Both the position numbers and the translations under genes were made by a program. Of a stretch of DNA of 38,639 nucleotides, positions 16,591 through 24,772 are shown piece by piece. The stretch's first letter is position 1; each line of letters starts with the position of its first letter. The DNA comes from Bacteroidota bacterium (GTDB lineage: Bacteria > Bacteroidota > Bacteroidia > NS11-12g > UBA955): NCBI GenBank assembly GCA_027621365.1, contig JAQCBH010000019.1, positions 1 to 38,639 on the forward strand, read 5' to 3'. The notes under the pieces were generated by a model. The model saw nothing but the letters and a program-made list of their open reading frames with translations, searched no databases and had not been told where the DNA came from.

Positions 16591-17163
16591 ATGAGAAAAC
16601 TCTTAGCCATGGCATTGGGGTTTGGTTTTTGGGGCTTGCAAGCACAATCCGGATCGGAAATGGGCCCCAACGGTCAGAAATTGGAATCCATCATTGGTGA
16701 TCATTGCAAGCGTGGATTGATGCCTGCCGAGGGGCAAACCTTGGATTCGGCTTTCCAAGTGCAAAATCGGGAGCGCAGCCTGCGCTGGTTGGACGCCATG
16801 CCTGGCCGTTACCGAGGCTATAAGCCCAAATCTGGAACCCTGCGCAAATTGGGCAAGCTAGATTTTTCTCAGGTCCAATTCGTTTTGGTGGGGGGCAACT
16901 GGTGTCCTGATACCCAAGGTGGATTGCCCGACTTCATGCGGGTATTGGACGCCATTGGCGTGGATCCAAACTCTTGGACTTATCTATCGGTCGATCGCCA
17001 AAAGAGGCTTTTGTCTACAGATGGACAAGCGCCCGACTCGATTTTCTGGGTGGAGCGAGTGCCCACAGTGATCGTGTTGGTCAACGGTCAGGAAAAAGGT
17101 CGTATCGTGGAATTCCCCGAATGCAGTTGGGAGGAGGATTTGGTACGATTGATGAAGCGCTGA
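16591..17163 (+). CDS. secreted thioredoxin-fold protein with a single active-site cysteine
   Basis: A 190-residue protein with a signal peptide (MRKLLAMALGFGFWGLQA). From about residue 95 it has a thioredoxin-like core: VQFVLVGGNWCPDTQGGLPDFMRVLDAIGV, then YLSVDR, then the cis-proline strand VERVPTVIVLVNGQEKGRIVE. The active-site position reads WCPDT, so the second Cys of CxxC is replaced by Thr. A second cysteine lies far away near the C-terminus (FPECSWEED), and another is in the N-terminal part. A classical disulfide exchange mechanism is therefore unlikely; roles as a monothiol enzyme or a binding protein are possible. ATG 16591 starts the signal peptide. It converges on the membrane-protein gene with a 28-nt gap. 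Confidence 0.75.
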   Translation: MRKLLAMALGFGFWGLQAQSGSEMGPNGQKLESIIGDHCKRGLMPAEGQTLDSAFQVQNRERSLRWLDAMPGRYRGYKPKSGTLRKLGKLDFSQVQFVLVGGNWCPDTQGGLPDFMRVLDAIGVDPNSWTYLSVDRQKRLLSTDGQAPDSIFWVERVPTVIVLVNGQEKGRIVEFPECSWEEDLVRLMKR

Positions 17164-17191
17164 ATCCCTAAAATCCGCGGCTAGGTGATTA

Positions 17192-17707
17192 TTAACGAAA
17201 CAGCACACTGGGAACCTCAGAGCGGCTGATGCTGCTTGAATTCCAAAGTTTGTTGAAATGGGCAAGCGTGCTTTGTTGGCGTTTCCTGTAGGTCCATGCG
17301 CGGGCGATGAGCAAGCCCAAGAATACCGCAGTGACTCCGAGTAATGGCCCTTGCATTTGACTGGGCGCTTGGAACGTGGCTGCTGCCAAAACCAAGAGAA
17401 ACACGACCGCTATGGCCCAGATTCGGCGATGTTGAAAGGCCCCACAGCGAAGTACGATGTACATGTCACGATCGACGCCGCGCACTTCACCGTGAGCAAA
17501 CGGAGCTAGACTCTCCTTGCTGCGTATGGTCTCCAGTTGAAAATCAAATTCGCTGATCTTTCCGTAAAACGACTGCGAGCGGCTTTGGCTTTGGTAGCCC
17601 TCGTCGCTGAGGAAACAATCGGCCTTGAGGGCTGCTTCAATTTCCCCGCGATTCATTTGGCTTTTTAAGTACCAGGTATTGAAGGGGTATATCAGCGTGG
17701 TGATCAT
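17192..17707 (-). CDS. small membrane protein of unknown function, coupled to GGGP synthase
   Basis: I do not recognise a family. The 171-residue protein has an N-terminal soluble part with charged and Ser/Gln-rich stretches (DEGYQSQSRSQSFYGKISEFDFQ). Two hydrophobic segments follow: RIWAIAVVFLLVLAAATF (about 98-115) and GPLLGVTAVFLGLLIARAW (about 122-140). The end is basic. A DUF3137-like organisation (soluble domain plus two membrane helices) is possible, but I cannot confirm it. ATG 17707 overlaps the GGGPS stop by 4 nt (ATGA), a strong coupling signal; an in-frame ATG at 17716 would add three residues. Confidence 0.65.
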   Translation of the reverse strand: MITTLIYPFNTWYLKSQMNRGEIEAALKADCFLSDEGYQSQSRSQSFYGKISEFDFQLETIRSKESLAPFAHGEVRGVDRDMYIVLRCGAFQHRRIWAIAVVFLLVLAAATFQAPSQMQGPLLGVTAVFLGLLIARAWTYRKRQQSTLAHFNKLWNSSSISRSEVPSVLFR

Positions 17708-18450
17708 GCTTTCCATTGATTGAGTTGTACAAGTGATTCGGCCAACTCGTCGATGAGCTCAGGGCTATCAAATGCGCCATTGCCTATGACTACACAATCG
17801 GCTCCATGCTTAAAAGCGTGCTCGGCTTCTGCGCTGGAACGAATGCCACCGCCAACAAAGATCGGTCCGTCAACGGCTTGAGAAACGGCCTTGATGATGC
17901 CGCTGGGCACAGGGTGGTCGGCCCCGCTTCCGGCATCTAGGTAAAACAACTGCAATCCCAATAGTTCTCCGGCCGTAGCCGTCGCGGCGGCAATGTCGGG
18001 TTTGTTGTAGGGAAGGGGCATCGTGCTGCTCATGTATTGAGCTGAAGTGAGTTTGCCACTTTCAACCAGCATGTAGGCAGTAGGGATGGTGTTTAGCCCG
18101 CTGCGTTTGATGTGCATGGCGGCATGTACGTGCTTGCCGATTAAAAATTCGGCATTGCGGCCGGAGATCAAACTCAAAAACAGGAGCGCATCGGCCTCCT
18201 CGGCGATTTGGGTTTCATTTCCAGGAAACAAAATGACACGTTCGGCTCCCAATTCTTTGATCAATCGAACACATTGACGGGTGCTTCCAACCGATACTAG
18301 GCTGCCTCCAACCAGGAAGGTTCCGAAACCGTTTTCGAGGGCCTTATTGACCACTTCCTTGGTTTTGTCAGGGTGGTTATCAGGGTCGCAGAGCACGGCA
18401 ATTTCTTTCTTACCCGACTCTTTGAGATACTGGAAATAATGGAGCGCCAT
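17704..18450 (-). CDS. geranylgeranylglyceryl/heptaprenylglyceryl phosphate synthase (GGGPS)
   Basis: A 248-residue TIM-barrel prenyltransferase. Near the N-terminus, AVLCDPDNHPDKT holds the Asp residues that bind Mg2+. FLVGGSLVSV, YLDAGSGADHPVP, FVGGGIRSSAEAEHAF and CVVIGNGAF are the barrel and phosphate-binding segments. The enzyme joins glycerol-1-phosphate to a polyprenyl diphosphate by an ether bond, the first committed step of archaeal-type lipids. Bacteroidota carry bacterial (group II) versions whose cellular role is not settled. A long-chain prenyl synthase gene lies about 1.2 kb away on the same strand. No glycerol-1-phosphate dehydrogenase is visible in the window. ATG 18450 follows a TTACTTTG box by 8 nt; longer starts would cross that box. 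Confidence 0.93.
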   Translation of the reverse strand: MALHYFQYLKESGKKEIAVLCDPDNHPDKTKEVVNKALENGFGTFLVGGSLVSVGSTRQCVRLIKELGAERVILFPGNETQIAEEADALLFLSLISGRNAEFLIGKHVHAAMHIKRSGLNTIPTAYMLVESGKLTSAQYMSSTMPLPYNKPDIAAATATAGELLGLQLFYLDAGSGADHPVPSGIIKAVSQAVDGPIFVGGGIRSSAEAEHAFKHGADCVVIGNGAFDSPELIDELAESLVQLNQWKA

Positions 18451-18458
18451 AGTTACCG

Positions 18459-18466
18459 CAAAGTAA
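18459..18466 (-). promoter_or_regulatory. -7-like box for the GGGPS gene
   Basis: Minus strand TTACTTTG, one mismatch to TAnnTTTG, 8 nt before ATG 18450. Confidence 0.4.
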
Positions 18467-18558
18467 GCGATTTCAAACAGCCTGACCTGTTGCTGTCCAC
18501 GCTTTTTGGTGTGAAGGAGCTTTTGTTTAAGAAACGCCATCAAAACAGCAAAAATTTC

Positions 18559-18580
18559 ATTGTCCTAATTACTTGACAAT
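18559..18580. promoter_or_regulatory. inverted repeat, possible operator
   Basis: ATTGTC (18559-18564) and GACAAT (18575-18580) are perfect 6-nt arms 10 nt apart, about one helical turn and a half centre to centre, as for a dimeric regulator. Function is inference. Confidence 0.35.
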
Positions 18581-18589
18581 CATACAGAT

Positions 18590-18622
18590 GCGCTGAAACC
18601 CTTGCTGCATAAGGGTTTGCGC
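18590..18622. repeat. strong hairpin upstream of nrdJ
   Basis: AAACCCTT (18596-18603) and AAGGGTTT (18611-18618) form a perfect 8-bp stem with a 7-nt loop. The stem is extended by GCGC (18590-18593) pairing with GCGC (18619-18622) across a 2-nt bulge. GTTTTC follows on the plus strand. It lies upstream of the nrdJ promoter, so it is not in the predicted nrdJ leader. Confidence 0.5.
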
Positions 18623-18707
18623 GTTTTCAACAGTCCAAAGCCGCGTAAAACTTGAATTCTGAGCAGGTGTGTGGAAAACCGAAAATTTAAAATGTCGGGG
18701 ATAAAAA

Positions 18708-18715
18708 TAGATTTG
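18708..18715 (+). promoter_or_regulatory. -7 promoter box for nrdJ
   Basis: TAGATTTG, exact match to TAnnTTTG. It predicts a leader of roughly 45-50 nt before ATG 18767. Confidence 0.5.
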
Positions 18716-18766
18716 TTCCTCTACACCGAAACCAACTTCTATCACTCAACCACAACTACTGAAAAT

Positions 18767-21700
18767 ATGACTCAGAAAACTACCAGCGTAAACCCCAGCG
18801 GGTTGCAGTTTGCCCGCCGAAACACCCAAGACAATGTTTCTCCATTCGACCTGTTCGAATACGATTACCGTACATCGGTGATCAAAAAACCCGATGGAAG
18901 CATTGTGTTTGAAATGAAGAATGTGGAAGTGCCCAAAGGTTGGAGCCAAGTGGCTACCGACATCATGGCACAAAAGTATTTCCGCAAAGCAGGAGTACCT
19001 CAGGCAGACGGTAGTTTGGGTAGTGAGACATCAGCAAAGCAAGTGGTTCATCGTTTGGCTGATACTTGGCGTCATTGGGGAGAGCAGCACGGTTATTTTG
19101 CTTCAGAAGCAGATGCAAAGGTTTTCTACGACGAGTTGGTGTATTCGATGTTGAACCAGGAATCGGCTCCTAACTCACCTCAGTGGTTCAATACCGGCTT
19201 GCACCACAGCTATGCCATTACTGGCAAGCCTCAGGGTCACTACTACGTGGATCCCATTACAGAGAAGTTGATGAAGTCTACCAGCGCTTACGAGCGTCCT
19301 CAGCCCCACGCTTGTTTCATTTTGTCGGTTGACGATGATTTGGTGAACGAGGGTGGTATCATGGACTTGTGGGTTCGCGAAGCTCGTATTTTCAAATACG
19401 GTTCGGGTGTAGGTACCAACTTCTCACGTATTCGTGGTGCAGGAGAAAAATTGTCTGGTGGTGGAACCAGCTCTGGTTTGATGAGCTTCTTGAAAATTGG
19501 TGACCGCGCTGCGGGTGCCATCAAGAGCGGTGGTACTACGCGTCGCGCAGCCAAAATGGTTTGCTTGGACTTGGATCACCCCGAGGCTCTGGAATTCATC
19601 AACTGGAAGAAAGAAGAAGAAAAGAAAGTAGCGGCCTTGATTGCTGCTGGCTACTCCAACGACTATGAGGGCGAGGCCTATGCCACCGTTTCTGGTCAGA
19701 ATAGCAACAACTCTGTGCGCATTCCTAACCGTTTCTTCGAAGCCTTGAAGAAAGAGGAAGACTGGGGCTTCACAGCTCGCAGCACAGGCGAAGTAATGAA
19801 AAGCGTGCCCGCTACCGAAGTATGGGACAACATTGGCTCAGCCGCTTGGGCTTGTGCCGATCCTGGAGTTCAGTACGACGACACCATCAACCAATGGCAC
19901 ACTTGCCCAGAGGGTGGTCGCATCAATGCATCTAACCCCTGCTCTGAATACATGTTCTTGGACAACACGGCCTGCAACTTGGCTTCCCTGAACTTGCGCA
20001 AATTCTTCAACGATACCGAGAAGACCTTCAATGTAGAGAACTTGGAATACAGTGCCCGTTTGTGGACCACCGTCTTGGAGATTTCGGTATTGATGGCTCA
20101 GTTCCCCTCCAAAGAGGTGGCTCAGTTGAGTTACGATTACCGCACCTTGGGTCTGGGTTATGCCAACTTGGGTTCCGTTTTGATGTGTGCCGGTATTCCT
20201 TACGATAGCAAAGAAGCCAGCGCTATTTGCGGAGCGGTTTCTGCGATCTTGACCGGTACGGCCTATGCTACTTCAGCTGAGATGGCTGCGGTGAAGGGTC
20301 CATTCCGCATGTATGAGAAGAACAAAAAGCACATGTTGCGCGTCATTCGCAACCATCGCTATGCGGCCTACAATACGCCTTTGGCTTTTGAAGGATTGGA
20401 TATCAAGCCCGTGTGCATCGACGAGAAGTTCTGCCCCGATTACTTGTTGAAATCGGCTTGCAACTCTTGGGACAAAGCAGTTCAGTGGGGTGAGAAACAC
20501 GGTTTCCGCAACGCTCAAGCCACCGTTATTGCTCCCACTGGAACCATCGGTTTGTTGATGGATTGCGATACCACCGGTATTGAGCCTGACTTCGCCTTGG
20601 TGAAGTACAAAAAGCTTTCTGGCGGCGGATACTTCAAAATCGTCAACCAGTCTGTTCCCGTAGCCTTGAGAAATTTGGGTTACAGCGAGGAAGAGACTGC
20701 GGCGATCGTGAACTATGCCAAAGGTCACCAGACCTTCAAGGGCGCTCCCCACATCAATCACGAGTCTTTGAAGTCTTTGGGCTTCAATGATGCTGACTTG
20801 GCCGTATTGGAAAAAGAGGCCCCCATGGCCTTTGAAATTGGATTTGTATTCAACCAGTGGACCTTGGGTGAAGAGTGCATGGCTCGTTTGGGCTTCAGTG
20901 CCGAAGAATACAACAGCCCCAAATTCAACATGTTGAAGGCTCTTGGATTCACGGGTTCTCAAATCAACGAAGCCAACATTTTCGTGGCCGGTACCATGAC
21001 CATTGAGGGTGCTCCTCATTTGAAGGAAGAACACTACCCTGTGTTCGATTGTGCCAACAAGTGCGGTTCTACCGGTGTTCGTTACATTCATCCCTTTGCT
21101 CACATTCGCATGATGGCGGCGGCTCAGCCCTTCATGTCAGGTGCCATTTCCAAGACCATCAACTTGCCAAATGAAGCCAACGAGGACGATATCAAAGATT
21201 GTTACGAGTTGAGCTGGAAGTTGGGCTTGAAAGCCAACGCCCTATACCGCGATGGTTGCAAGTTGAGTCAGCCTTTGAGCAACAAGTCTGAAAACGCTGA
21301 AGAGGTCGAGGAGACAGCTGAAGAAGTAAGCGCAGTTGCGGCTACCACTAAGCCTGAAGACTTGACTCCTGATCAAGTTCTGGAAGCGGCCAAGCGCATT
21401 TTGAGTGCCAGCCCTGATACCAAATTCAAGCGCCAGTTGTCCAACATCGTTGAGAAGAAGCGCTTGCCCAACCGCCGCAATGGGTTTACCCAAAAAGGCC
21501 GCGTAGGAGGTCAAACCATCTTTGTTCGCACCGGTGAATACGATGACGGAACCTTGGGTGAAATCTTCATCGACATGCACAAAGAAGGTGCAAGCTTCCG
21601 TTCTTTGATGAACTGCTTCTCAATTGCTATTTCGGTAGGATTGCAGTACGGTGTTCCCTTGGAAGAGTTCGTTGACAAGTTTGCTTTCACTCGATTTGAG

Positions 21701-22102
21701 CCTAGCGGCATGGTTGAAGGCCACCCCAACGTAAAGAATGCTACCTCGATTGTAGACTATATCTTCCGCTTGCTCGGCTTTGAGTACTTGCACCGCGATG
21801 ATTTGGTTCAAGTGAAGCCTAGCGATTTGCGCCCTGCTGAGACGCCAAAGGCTGAAGCTCCTGTTATCAGCGAGTTCCGTCCGGTGTTCAACCCTGAGCC
21901 TGTTGAGACGGTTTCAAGCCAAACCAGCAGCCAAACCAGCCTGAACTTGGAAGGTGTAACCTTGCAAAAGAAGGATGTTCAAGACCACATGCGCGAGATA
22001 CAGTCAGATGCACCTGCCTGCAACGTATGCGGACACATCACGGTTCGTTCTGGTACTTGTTACAAGTGCTTGAACTGCGGAAATAGCTTGGGTTGCAGCT
22101 AA
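18767..22102 (+). CDS. nrdJ: adenosylcobalamin-dependent (class II) ribonucleotide reductase
   Basis: A 1111-residue protein that reduces ribonucleotides to deoxyribonucleotides using vitamin B12 as radical source. The catalytic barrel includes [28 protein letters not shown], the [20 protein letters not shown] active-site loop (Asn-x-Cys-x-Glu) and [20 protein letters not shown]. After an acidic linker (about residues 835-860) comes a TSCPD-like domain with [24 protein letters not shown] low-complexity Ser/Gln/Thr linker ([10 protein letters not shown]) follows, and a C-terminal zinc-ribbon [25 protein letters not shown] 18767 starts the conserved part; in-frame codons upstream would include the promoter. 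It is a single-gene unit with its own promoter and terminator. Confidence 0.96.
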   Translation: MTQKTTSVNPSGLQFARRNTQDNVSPFDLFEYDYRTSVIKKPDGSIVFEMKNVEVPKGWSQVATDIMAQKYFRKAGVPQADGSLGSETSAKQVVHRLADTWRHWGEQHGYFASEADAKVFYDELVYSMLNQESAPNSPQWFNTGLHHSYAITGKPQGHYYVDPITEKLMKSTSAYERPQPHACFILSVDDDLVNEGGIMDLWVREARIFKYGSGVGTNFSRIRGAGEKLSGGGTSSGLMSFLKIGDRAAGAIKSGGTTRRAAKMVCLDLDHPEALEFINWKKEEEKKVAALIAAGYSNDYEGEAYATVSGQNSNNSVRIPNRFFEALKKEEDWGFTARSTGEVMKSVPATEVWDNIGSAAWACADPGVQYDDTINQWHTCPEGGRINASNPCSEYMFLDNTACNLASLNLRKFFNDTEKTFNVENLEYSARLWTTVLEISVLMAQFPSKEVAQLSYDYRTLGLGYANLGSVLMCAGIPYDSKEASAICGAVSAILTGTAYATSAEMAAVKGPFRMYEKNKKHMLRVIRNHRYAAYNTPLAFEGLDIKPVCIDEKFCPDYLLKSACNSWDKAVQWGEKHGFRNAQATVIAPTGTIGLLMDCDTTGIEPDFALVKYKKLSGGGYFKIVNQSVPVALRNLGYSEEETAAIVNYAKGHQTFKGAPHINHESLKSLGFNDADLAVLEKEAPMAFEIGFVFNQWTLGEECMARLGFSAEEYNSPKFNMLKALGFTGSQINEANIFVAGTMTIEGAPHLKEEHYPVFDCANKCGSTGVRYIHPFAHIRMMAAAQPFMSGAISKTINLPNEANEDDIKDCYELSWKLGLKANALYRDGCKLSQPLSNKSENAEEVEETAEEVSAVAATTKPEDLTPDQVLEAAKRILSASPDTKFKRQLSNIVEKKRLPNRRNGFTQKGRVGGQTIFVRTGEYDDGTLGEIFIDMHKEGASFRSLMNCFSIAISVGLQYGVPLEEFVDKFAFTRFEPSGMVEGHPNVKNATSIVDYIFRLLGFEYLHRDDLVQVKPSDLRPAETPKAEAPVISEFRPVFNPEPVETVSSQTSSQTSLNLEGVTLQKKDVQDHMREIQSDAPACNVCGHITVRSGTCYKCLNCGNSLGCS

Positions 22103-22137
22103 AAGAAAAAACAAACAACAACCTATACCATCGATTC

Positions 22138-22164
22138 GGGCCGCGCAAGCGGCCCATTTCGTTT
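22138..22164 (+). terminator. intrinsic terminator after nrdJ
   Basis: GGGCCGC (22138-22144) and GCGGCCC (22149-22155) form a perfect 7-bp GC stem closed by a GCAA tetraloop, followed by ATTTCGTTT. It lies 36 nt after the nrdJ stop. Confidence 0.75.
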
Positions 22165-22192
22165 GGGGGCGGTGAAGGCGATTCAAATCGGT

Positions 22193-22200
22193 TACCTTTG
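22193..22200 (+). promoter_or_regulatory. -7 promoter box for proS
   Basis: TACCTTTG, exact match to TAnnTTTG, 16 nt before ATG 22217. Confidence 0.6.
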
Positions 22201-22216
22201 CAGGGATTCTACAGCA

Positions 22217-23695
22217 ATGGCTTTTGAGAAAGTAAAACGCAGCGACAACTACAGCGAGTGGTACAACAACCTGGTCAAACAGGCAGATTTGGCTGAGCAT
22301 AGCGCCGTCAAGGGTTGCATGGTCATCAAACCTTACGGTTACGCGATTTGGGAAAACATGCAAAAGGAATTGGACCGCATGTTCAAAGAAACCGGTCATA
22401 CCAATGCCTACTTCCCCTTGTTTGTCCCCAAAAGTTTGTTTGAGAAGGAAGAAAAGAATGCAGAAGGCTTTGCCAAAGAATGTGCGGTGGTCACCCACTA
22501 TCGTTTGAAAGCCGATCCAGACAAGCCCGGAGCCTTGATGGCCGATCCCGATTCCCGTTTGGAAGAAGAATTGGTGGTTCGACCCACTTCAGAGGCCATC
22601 ATTTGGAACACGTATAAGGATTGGATTCAGAGTTACCGCGATTTGCCGATTCTGATCAACCAATGGGCCAATGTGGTTCGGTGGGAGATGCGTACCCGTC
22701 TGTTTTTGAGAACAGCTGAGTTCTTGTGGCAAGAAGGTCATACAGCGCATAGCACCAAGGAAGAAGCGTGGGCAGAAACTCGCCAAATGTTGGATGTCTA
22801 TGCTCATTTTGCCGAGCATTTCATGGCTGTACCTGTCATTCGAGGCATGAAGACCCCGAATGAGCGATTTGCCGGAGCTGATGAGACCTTGTGCATCGAA
22901 GGAATGATGCAAGATGGAAAGGCCCTGCAAATGGGAACCAGCCACTTTTTGGGTCAGAATTTTGCCAAGGCCTTTGACGTAAAGTTTCAAAGCAAAGAAG
23001 GAAAGTTGGAGCATGTTTGGGCCACCAGTTGGGGAGTATCCACCCGATTGATGGGTGCATTGATCATGACGCATAGCGACGACGAAGGTTTGGTGTTGCC
23101 ACCTCGATTGGCCCCCATTCATGTAGTGGCTGTGCCCATATACAAGACCGAAGAAGAATTGCAAGCGGCTTCTGATGCCCTTGACCCCATCCTAGCCTCG
23201 TTGAAGAAGGCAGGCTTGAATGTCAAATTCGACAACCGTGACACCCATAAGCCTGGTTTCAAATTTGCCGAGTGGGAGCTCAAAGGAGTGCCTGTTCGCT
23301 TGGCTGTAGGCCCCCGCGATTTGGCCAATGGAACGGTGGAATTGGCGCGTCGCGACACCAAGACCAAGGAAATAGTACCCCTGGAAGGCTTGTCAGAGCG
23401 CATACAAGCTCTCTTAGACGAGATTCAAGAGAACCTGTTCCGACGCGCTTTGGATTTGCGTGCAGCCAAGAGTTTTGAGGTGAACAGTTGGGAGGAATTT
23501 GAAGAAGTCATCAACGTGAAAGAAGGATTTGCTTGGGCCCATTGGGACGGCACTTCTGAAACCGAAGAAAAAATCAAGGAATTGACCAAGGCAACGATTC
23601 GCTGCATTCCCTTGGAAGCCAAAGAAGAAACGGGTACTTGCGTTCTGACCGGAGCCCCTTCAAAAGGCCGAGTCGTCTTTGCTAAAGCTTATTGA
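22217..23695 (+). CDS. proS: prolyl-tRNA synthetase (archaeal/eukaryotic-like type)
   Basis: A 492-residue class II aminoacyl-tRNA synthetase without the bacterial INS editing domain. Motif 2 is [29 protein letters not shown]. Motif 1 lies in [34 protein letters not shown] is the proline-site loop. The anticodon-binding domain starts near [12 protein letters not shown]. The C-terminal domain ends [18 protein letters not shown], the Tyr-terminated form typical of this type in Bacteroidota. ATG 22217 begins the conserved [16 protein letters not shown]. It is flanked by the nrdJ terminator and ends in a 7-nt convergent overlap with the EamA gene. Confidence 0.96.
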   Translation: MAFEKVKRSDNYSEWYNNLVKQADLAEHSAVKGCMVIKPYGYAIWENMQKELDRMFKETGHTNAYFPLFVPKSLFEKEEKNAEGFAKECAVVTHYRLKADPDKPGALMADPDSRLEEELVVRPTSEAIIWNTYKDWIQSYRDLPILINQWANVVRWEMRTRLFLRTAEFLWQEGHTAHSTKEEAWAETRQMLDVYAHFAEHFMAVPVIRGMKTPNERFAGADETLCIEGMMQDGKALQMGTSHFLGQNFAKAFDVKFQSKEGKLEHVWATSWGVSTRLMGALIMTHSDDEGLVLPPRLAPIHVVAVPIYKTEEELQAASDALDPILASLKKAGLNVKFDNRDTHKPGFKFAEWELKGVPVRLAVGPRDLANGTVELARRDTKTKEIVPLEGLSERIQALLDEIQENLFRRALDLRAAKSFEVNSWEEFEEVINVKEGFAWAHWDGTSETEEKIKELTKATIRCIPLEAKEETGTCVLTGAPSKGRVVFAKAY

Positions 23696-24612
23696 TTCCG
23701 CTTGGATCGATTGTATCGGTCGATCAAGGGTGAGGCAAAAATGGCCCCGAGAATGACGGCCGTTCCTACGTAGAACCAGCGGTTCAAATCTTCGTTTTCA
23801 TGAAAAATGATGGCTCCCAATACAATGCCGTATACAGGTTCCAAATTCACCGTCAAATTGGCCGTGAAGGCACTCAGTTGGCTTAAGGCACGGGTGCCCA
23901 GCCAGAAGGTCAAATTGGTGCACAAAATGGCCAATAACAGGGTCCAAAGCCAATCGGCGGGTAAGATCGGAAGCAGTGATTCTCCGGGCTTTAACCAAAG
24001 GGGCATCAAAACGGTCAATGCGACCGCTCCAGCAAACATTTCCAAACTACTAATGGCCCAGGCGTCTGCCTGCTCGATGTACTTTTTATTCAATACGGTA
24101 AACAGGGCGGCAAGGGCGGCCGAGGCCAATCCGCTGATGACTGCTGCGCCAAAACCGCTGCTGAAGGATTGGGCTTGTTCAGCGATCTGGGTTCCATAAA
24201 TCAAAAGAATTCCACCGATCACGATGGCTCCTAGAATCAGGTCTTTTTTGGACAGGCGAGTGCCGAGCAACCAGGGTTCCAATAGGCTAGAAAAGAAGGA
24301 TGCCGCGCTCAAGCAGGCCAAGGTGACCGAGGCGCTATTGCCCAATTTGATGCTGCCGTAAAAGGTGATCCAGTGGGCGCAAACGATCAGGCCTATGCCC
24401 AAGAATATGCGAGCTTGCTTCCAAGACAATTCCCTAAGCCGTTTCCAAACCACCGGCAAGGCCATGTAAATCAAACCGGTAAGGGTCATGCGCTGCCAAA
24501 CGAGCAAAAAAGACCCATACGAAATGAGCTTGCCCAAGATGGCAGTGAAGCCCCAGAGCAATACGGCTGTGTGCAGGTAGGCAAGGGCGCGGTTTCTAGA
24601 AATGTTGGACAT
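23689..24612 (-). CDS. EamA/DMT-family transporter
   Basis: A 307-residue inner-membrane protein with ten predicted helices arranged as two EamA repeats. Typical segments are [18 protein letters not shown] near the N-terminus, [31 protein letters not shown] in the first repeat, and [27 protein letters not shown] in the second. Family members export or import amino acids and other metabolites; the substrate is not evident. Its 5' region is unusual: a promoter, a terminator hairpin and a competing antiterminator arm lie in the roughly 110 nt before ATG 24612, suggesting regulation by transcription attenuation. It overlaps the end of proS by 7 nt on the opposite strand. Confidence 0.9.
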   Translation of the reverse strand: MSNISRNRALAYLHTAVLLWGFTAILGKLISYGSFLLVWQRMTLTGLIYMALPVVWKRLRELSWKQARIFLGIGLIVCAHWITFYGSIKLGNSASVTLACLSAASFFSSLLEPWLLGTRLSKKDLILGAIVIGGILLIYGTQIAEQAQSFSSGFGAAVISGLASAALAALFTVLNKKYIEQADAWAISSLEMFAGAVALTVLMPLWLKPGESLLPILPADWLWTLLLAILCTNLTFWLGTRALSQLSAFTANLTVNLEPVYGIVLGAIIFHENEDLNRWFYVGTAVILGAIFASPLIDRYNRSKRNQ

Positions 24613-24725
24613 AATGTTGCGTGCTAGGGTCCCTATAAAAAATCAAGGCCGCGCTTTGCAGCACGGCCAGGATGTTGGTATATAAAAGCGCGTAACAGTT
24701 GGCGTTGCCCTGCTTAACGGACAAC
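24613..24725 (-). ncRNA. candidate attenuator/riboswitch leader of the EamA transporter gene
   Basis: The predicted transcript starts near 24725, below the TATATTTG box. On the minus strand a terminator stem GGCCGUGC/GCGCGGCC (24668-24661 with 24654-24647, loop UGCAAA) is followed by UUGAUUUUUUA, all upstream of the eamA start. A leader segment CGCGCUUU (24692-24685) is perfectly complementary to AAAGCGCG (24657-24650), which covers part of the terminator loop and right arm, so the two pairings exclude each other. The 5' part (24725-24693) would be the sensor. No known riboswitch class was recognised and no ATG-started leader peptide is present. An independent small RNA is the alternative. 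Confidence 0.5.
24637..24668 (-). terminator. conditional terminator hairpin in the eamA leader
   Basis: The 8-bp stem has one G-U wobble on the minus strand, where the plus strand would have a C-A mismatch, so the structure favours minus-strand RNA. A TTGATTTTTTA tract follows at 24646-24636. Confidence 0.65.
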
Positions 24726-24729
24726 AATA

Positions 24730-24757
24730 CAAATATACAAAAAATGGGGAAATCCAA
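24730..24757 (-). promoter_or_regulatory. promoter of the eamA leader (-33 TTG and -7 TATATTTG)
   Basis: The -7 box TATATTTG (24737-24730) matches TAnnTTTG. TTG at 24757-24755 is 17 nt upstream, within the usual spacing for the Bacteroidota -33 element. The promoter overlaps the manC terminator. Confidence 0.6.
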
Positions 24758-24763
24758 TTCCCC
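24739..24763 (-). terminator. intrinsic terminator after manC
   Basis: GGGGAA (24763-24758 on the minus strand) pairs with TTCCCC (24751-24746) around a 6-nt loop, followed by ATTTTTT. It lies 10 nt after the manC stop. Confidence 0.7.
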
Positions 24764-24772
24764 GCTTTGAAA

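Larger units (their letters stand above)
18451..18766. other. 316-nt divergent intergenic region between GGGPS and nrdJ
   Basis: No gene is visible here. It holds the GGGPS -7-like box (18459-18466), an inverted repeat (18559-18580), a strong hairpin (18590-18622) and the nrdJ -7 box (18708-18715). I found no cobalamin riboswitch and no NrdR-type box. Confidence 0.6.

Noticed and set aside
18573-18579. TTGACA-like sequence as a sigma-70 -35 element
   Set aside because: No matching -10 or TAnnTTTG box at suitable spacing. It is better read as half of the ATTGTC/GACAAT inverted repeat.
18555-18766. Possible cobalamin riboswitch before the B12-dependent reductase gene
   Set aside because: No B12-box-like core or suitable leader length is visible. 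The predicted nrdJ leader is only about 45-50 nt.
20273-21103. A 276-codon open frame on the minus strand
   Set aside because: It is antisense to the nrdJ catalytic core and shows no domain or start context.
24643-24732. A 29-codon TTG-started frame through the eamA leader, as an attenuation leader peptide
   Set aside because: It has no ATG or GTG start, its TTG lies in the -7 box, and it is just the continuation of an open frame antisense within manC. It has no run of a single amino acid.
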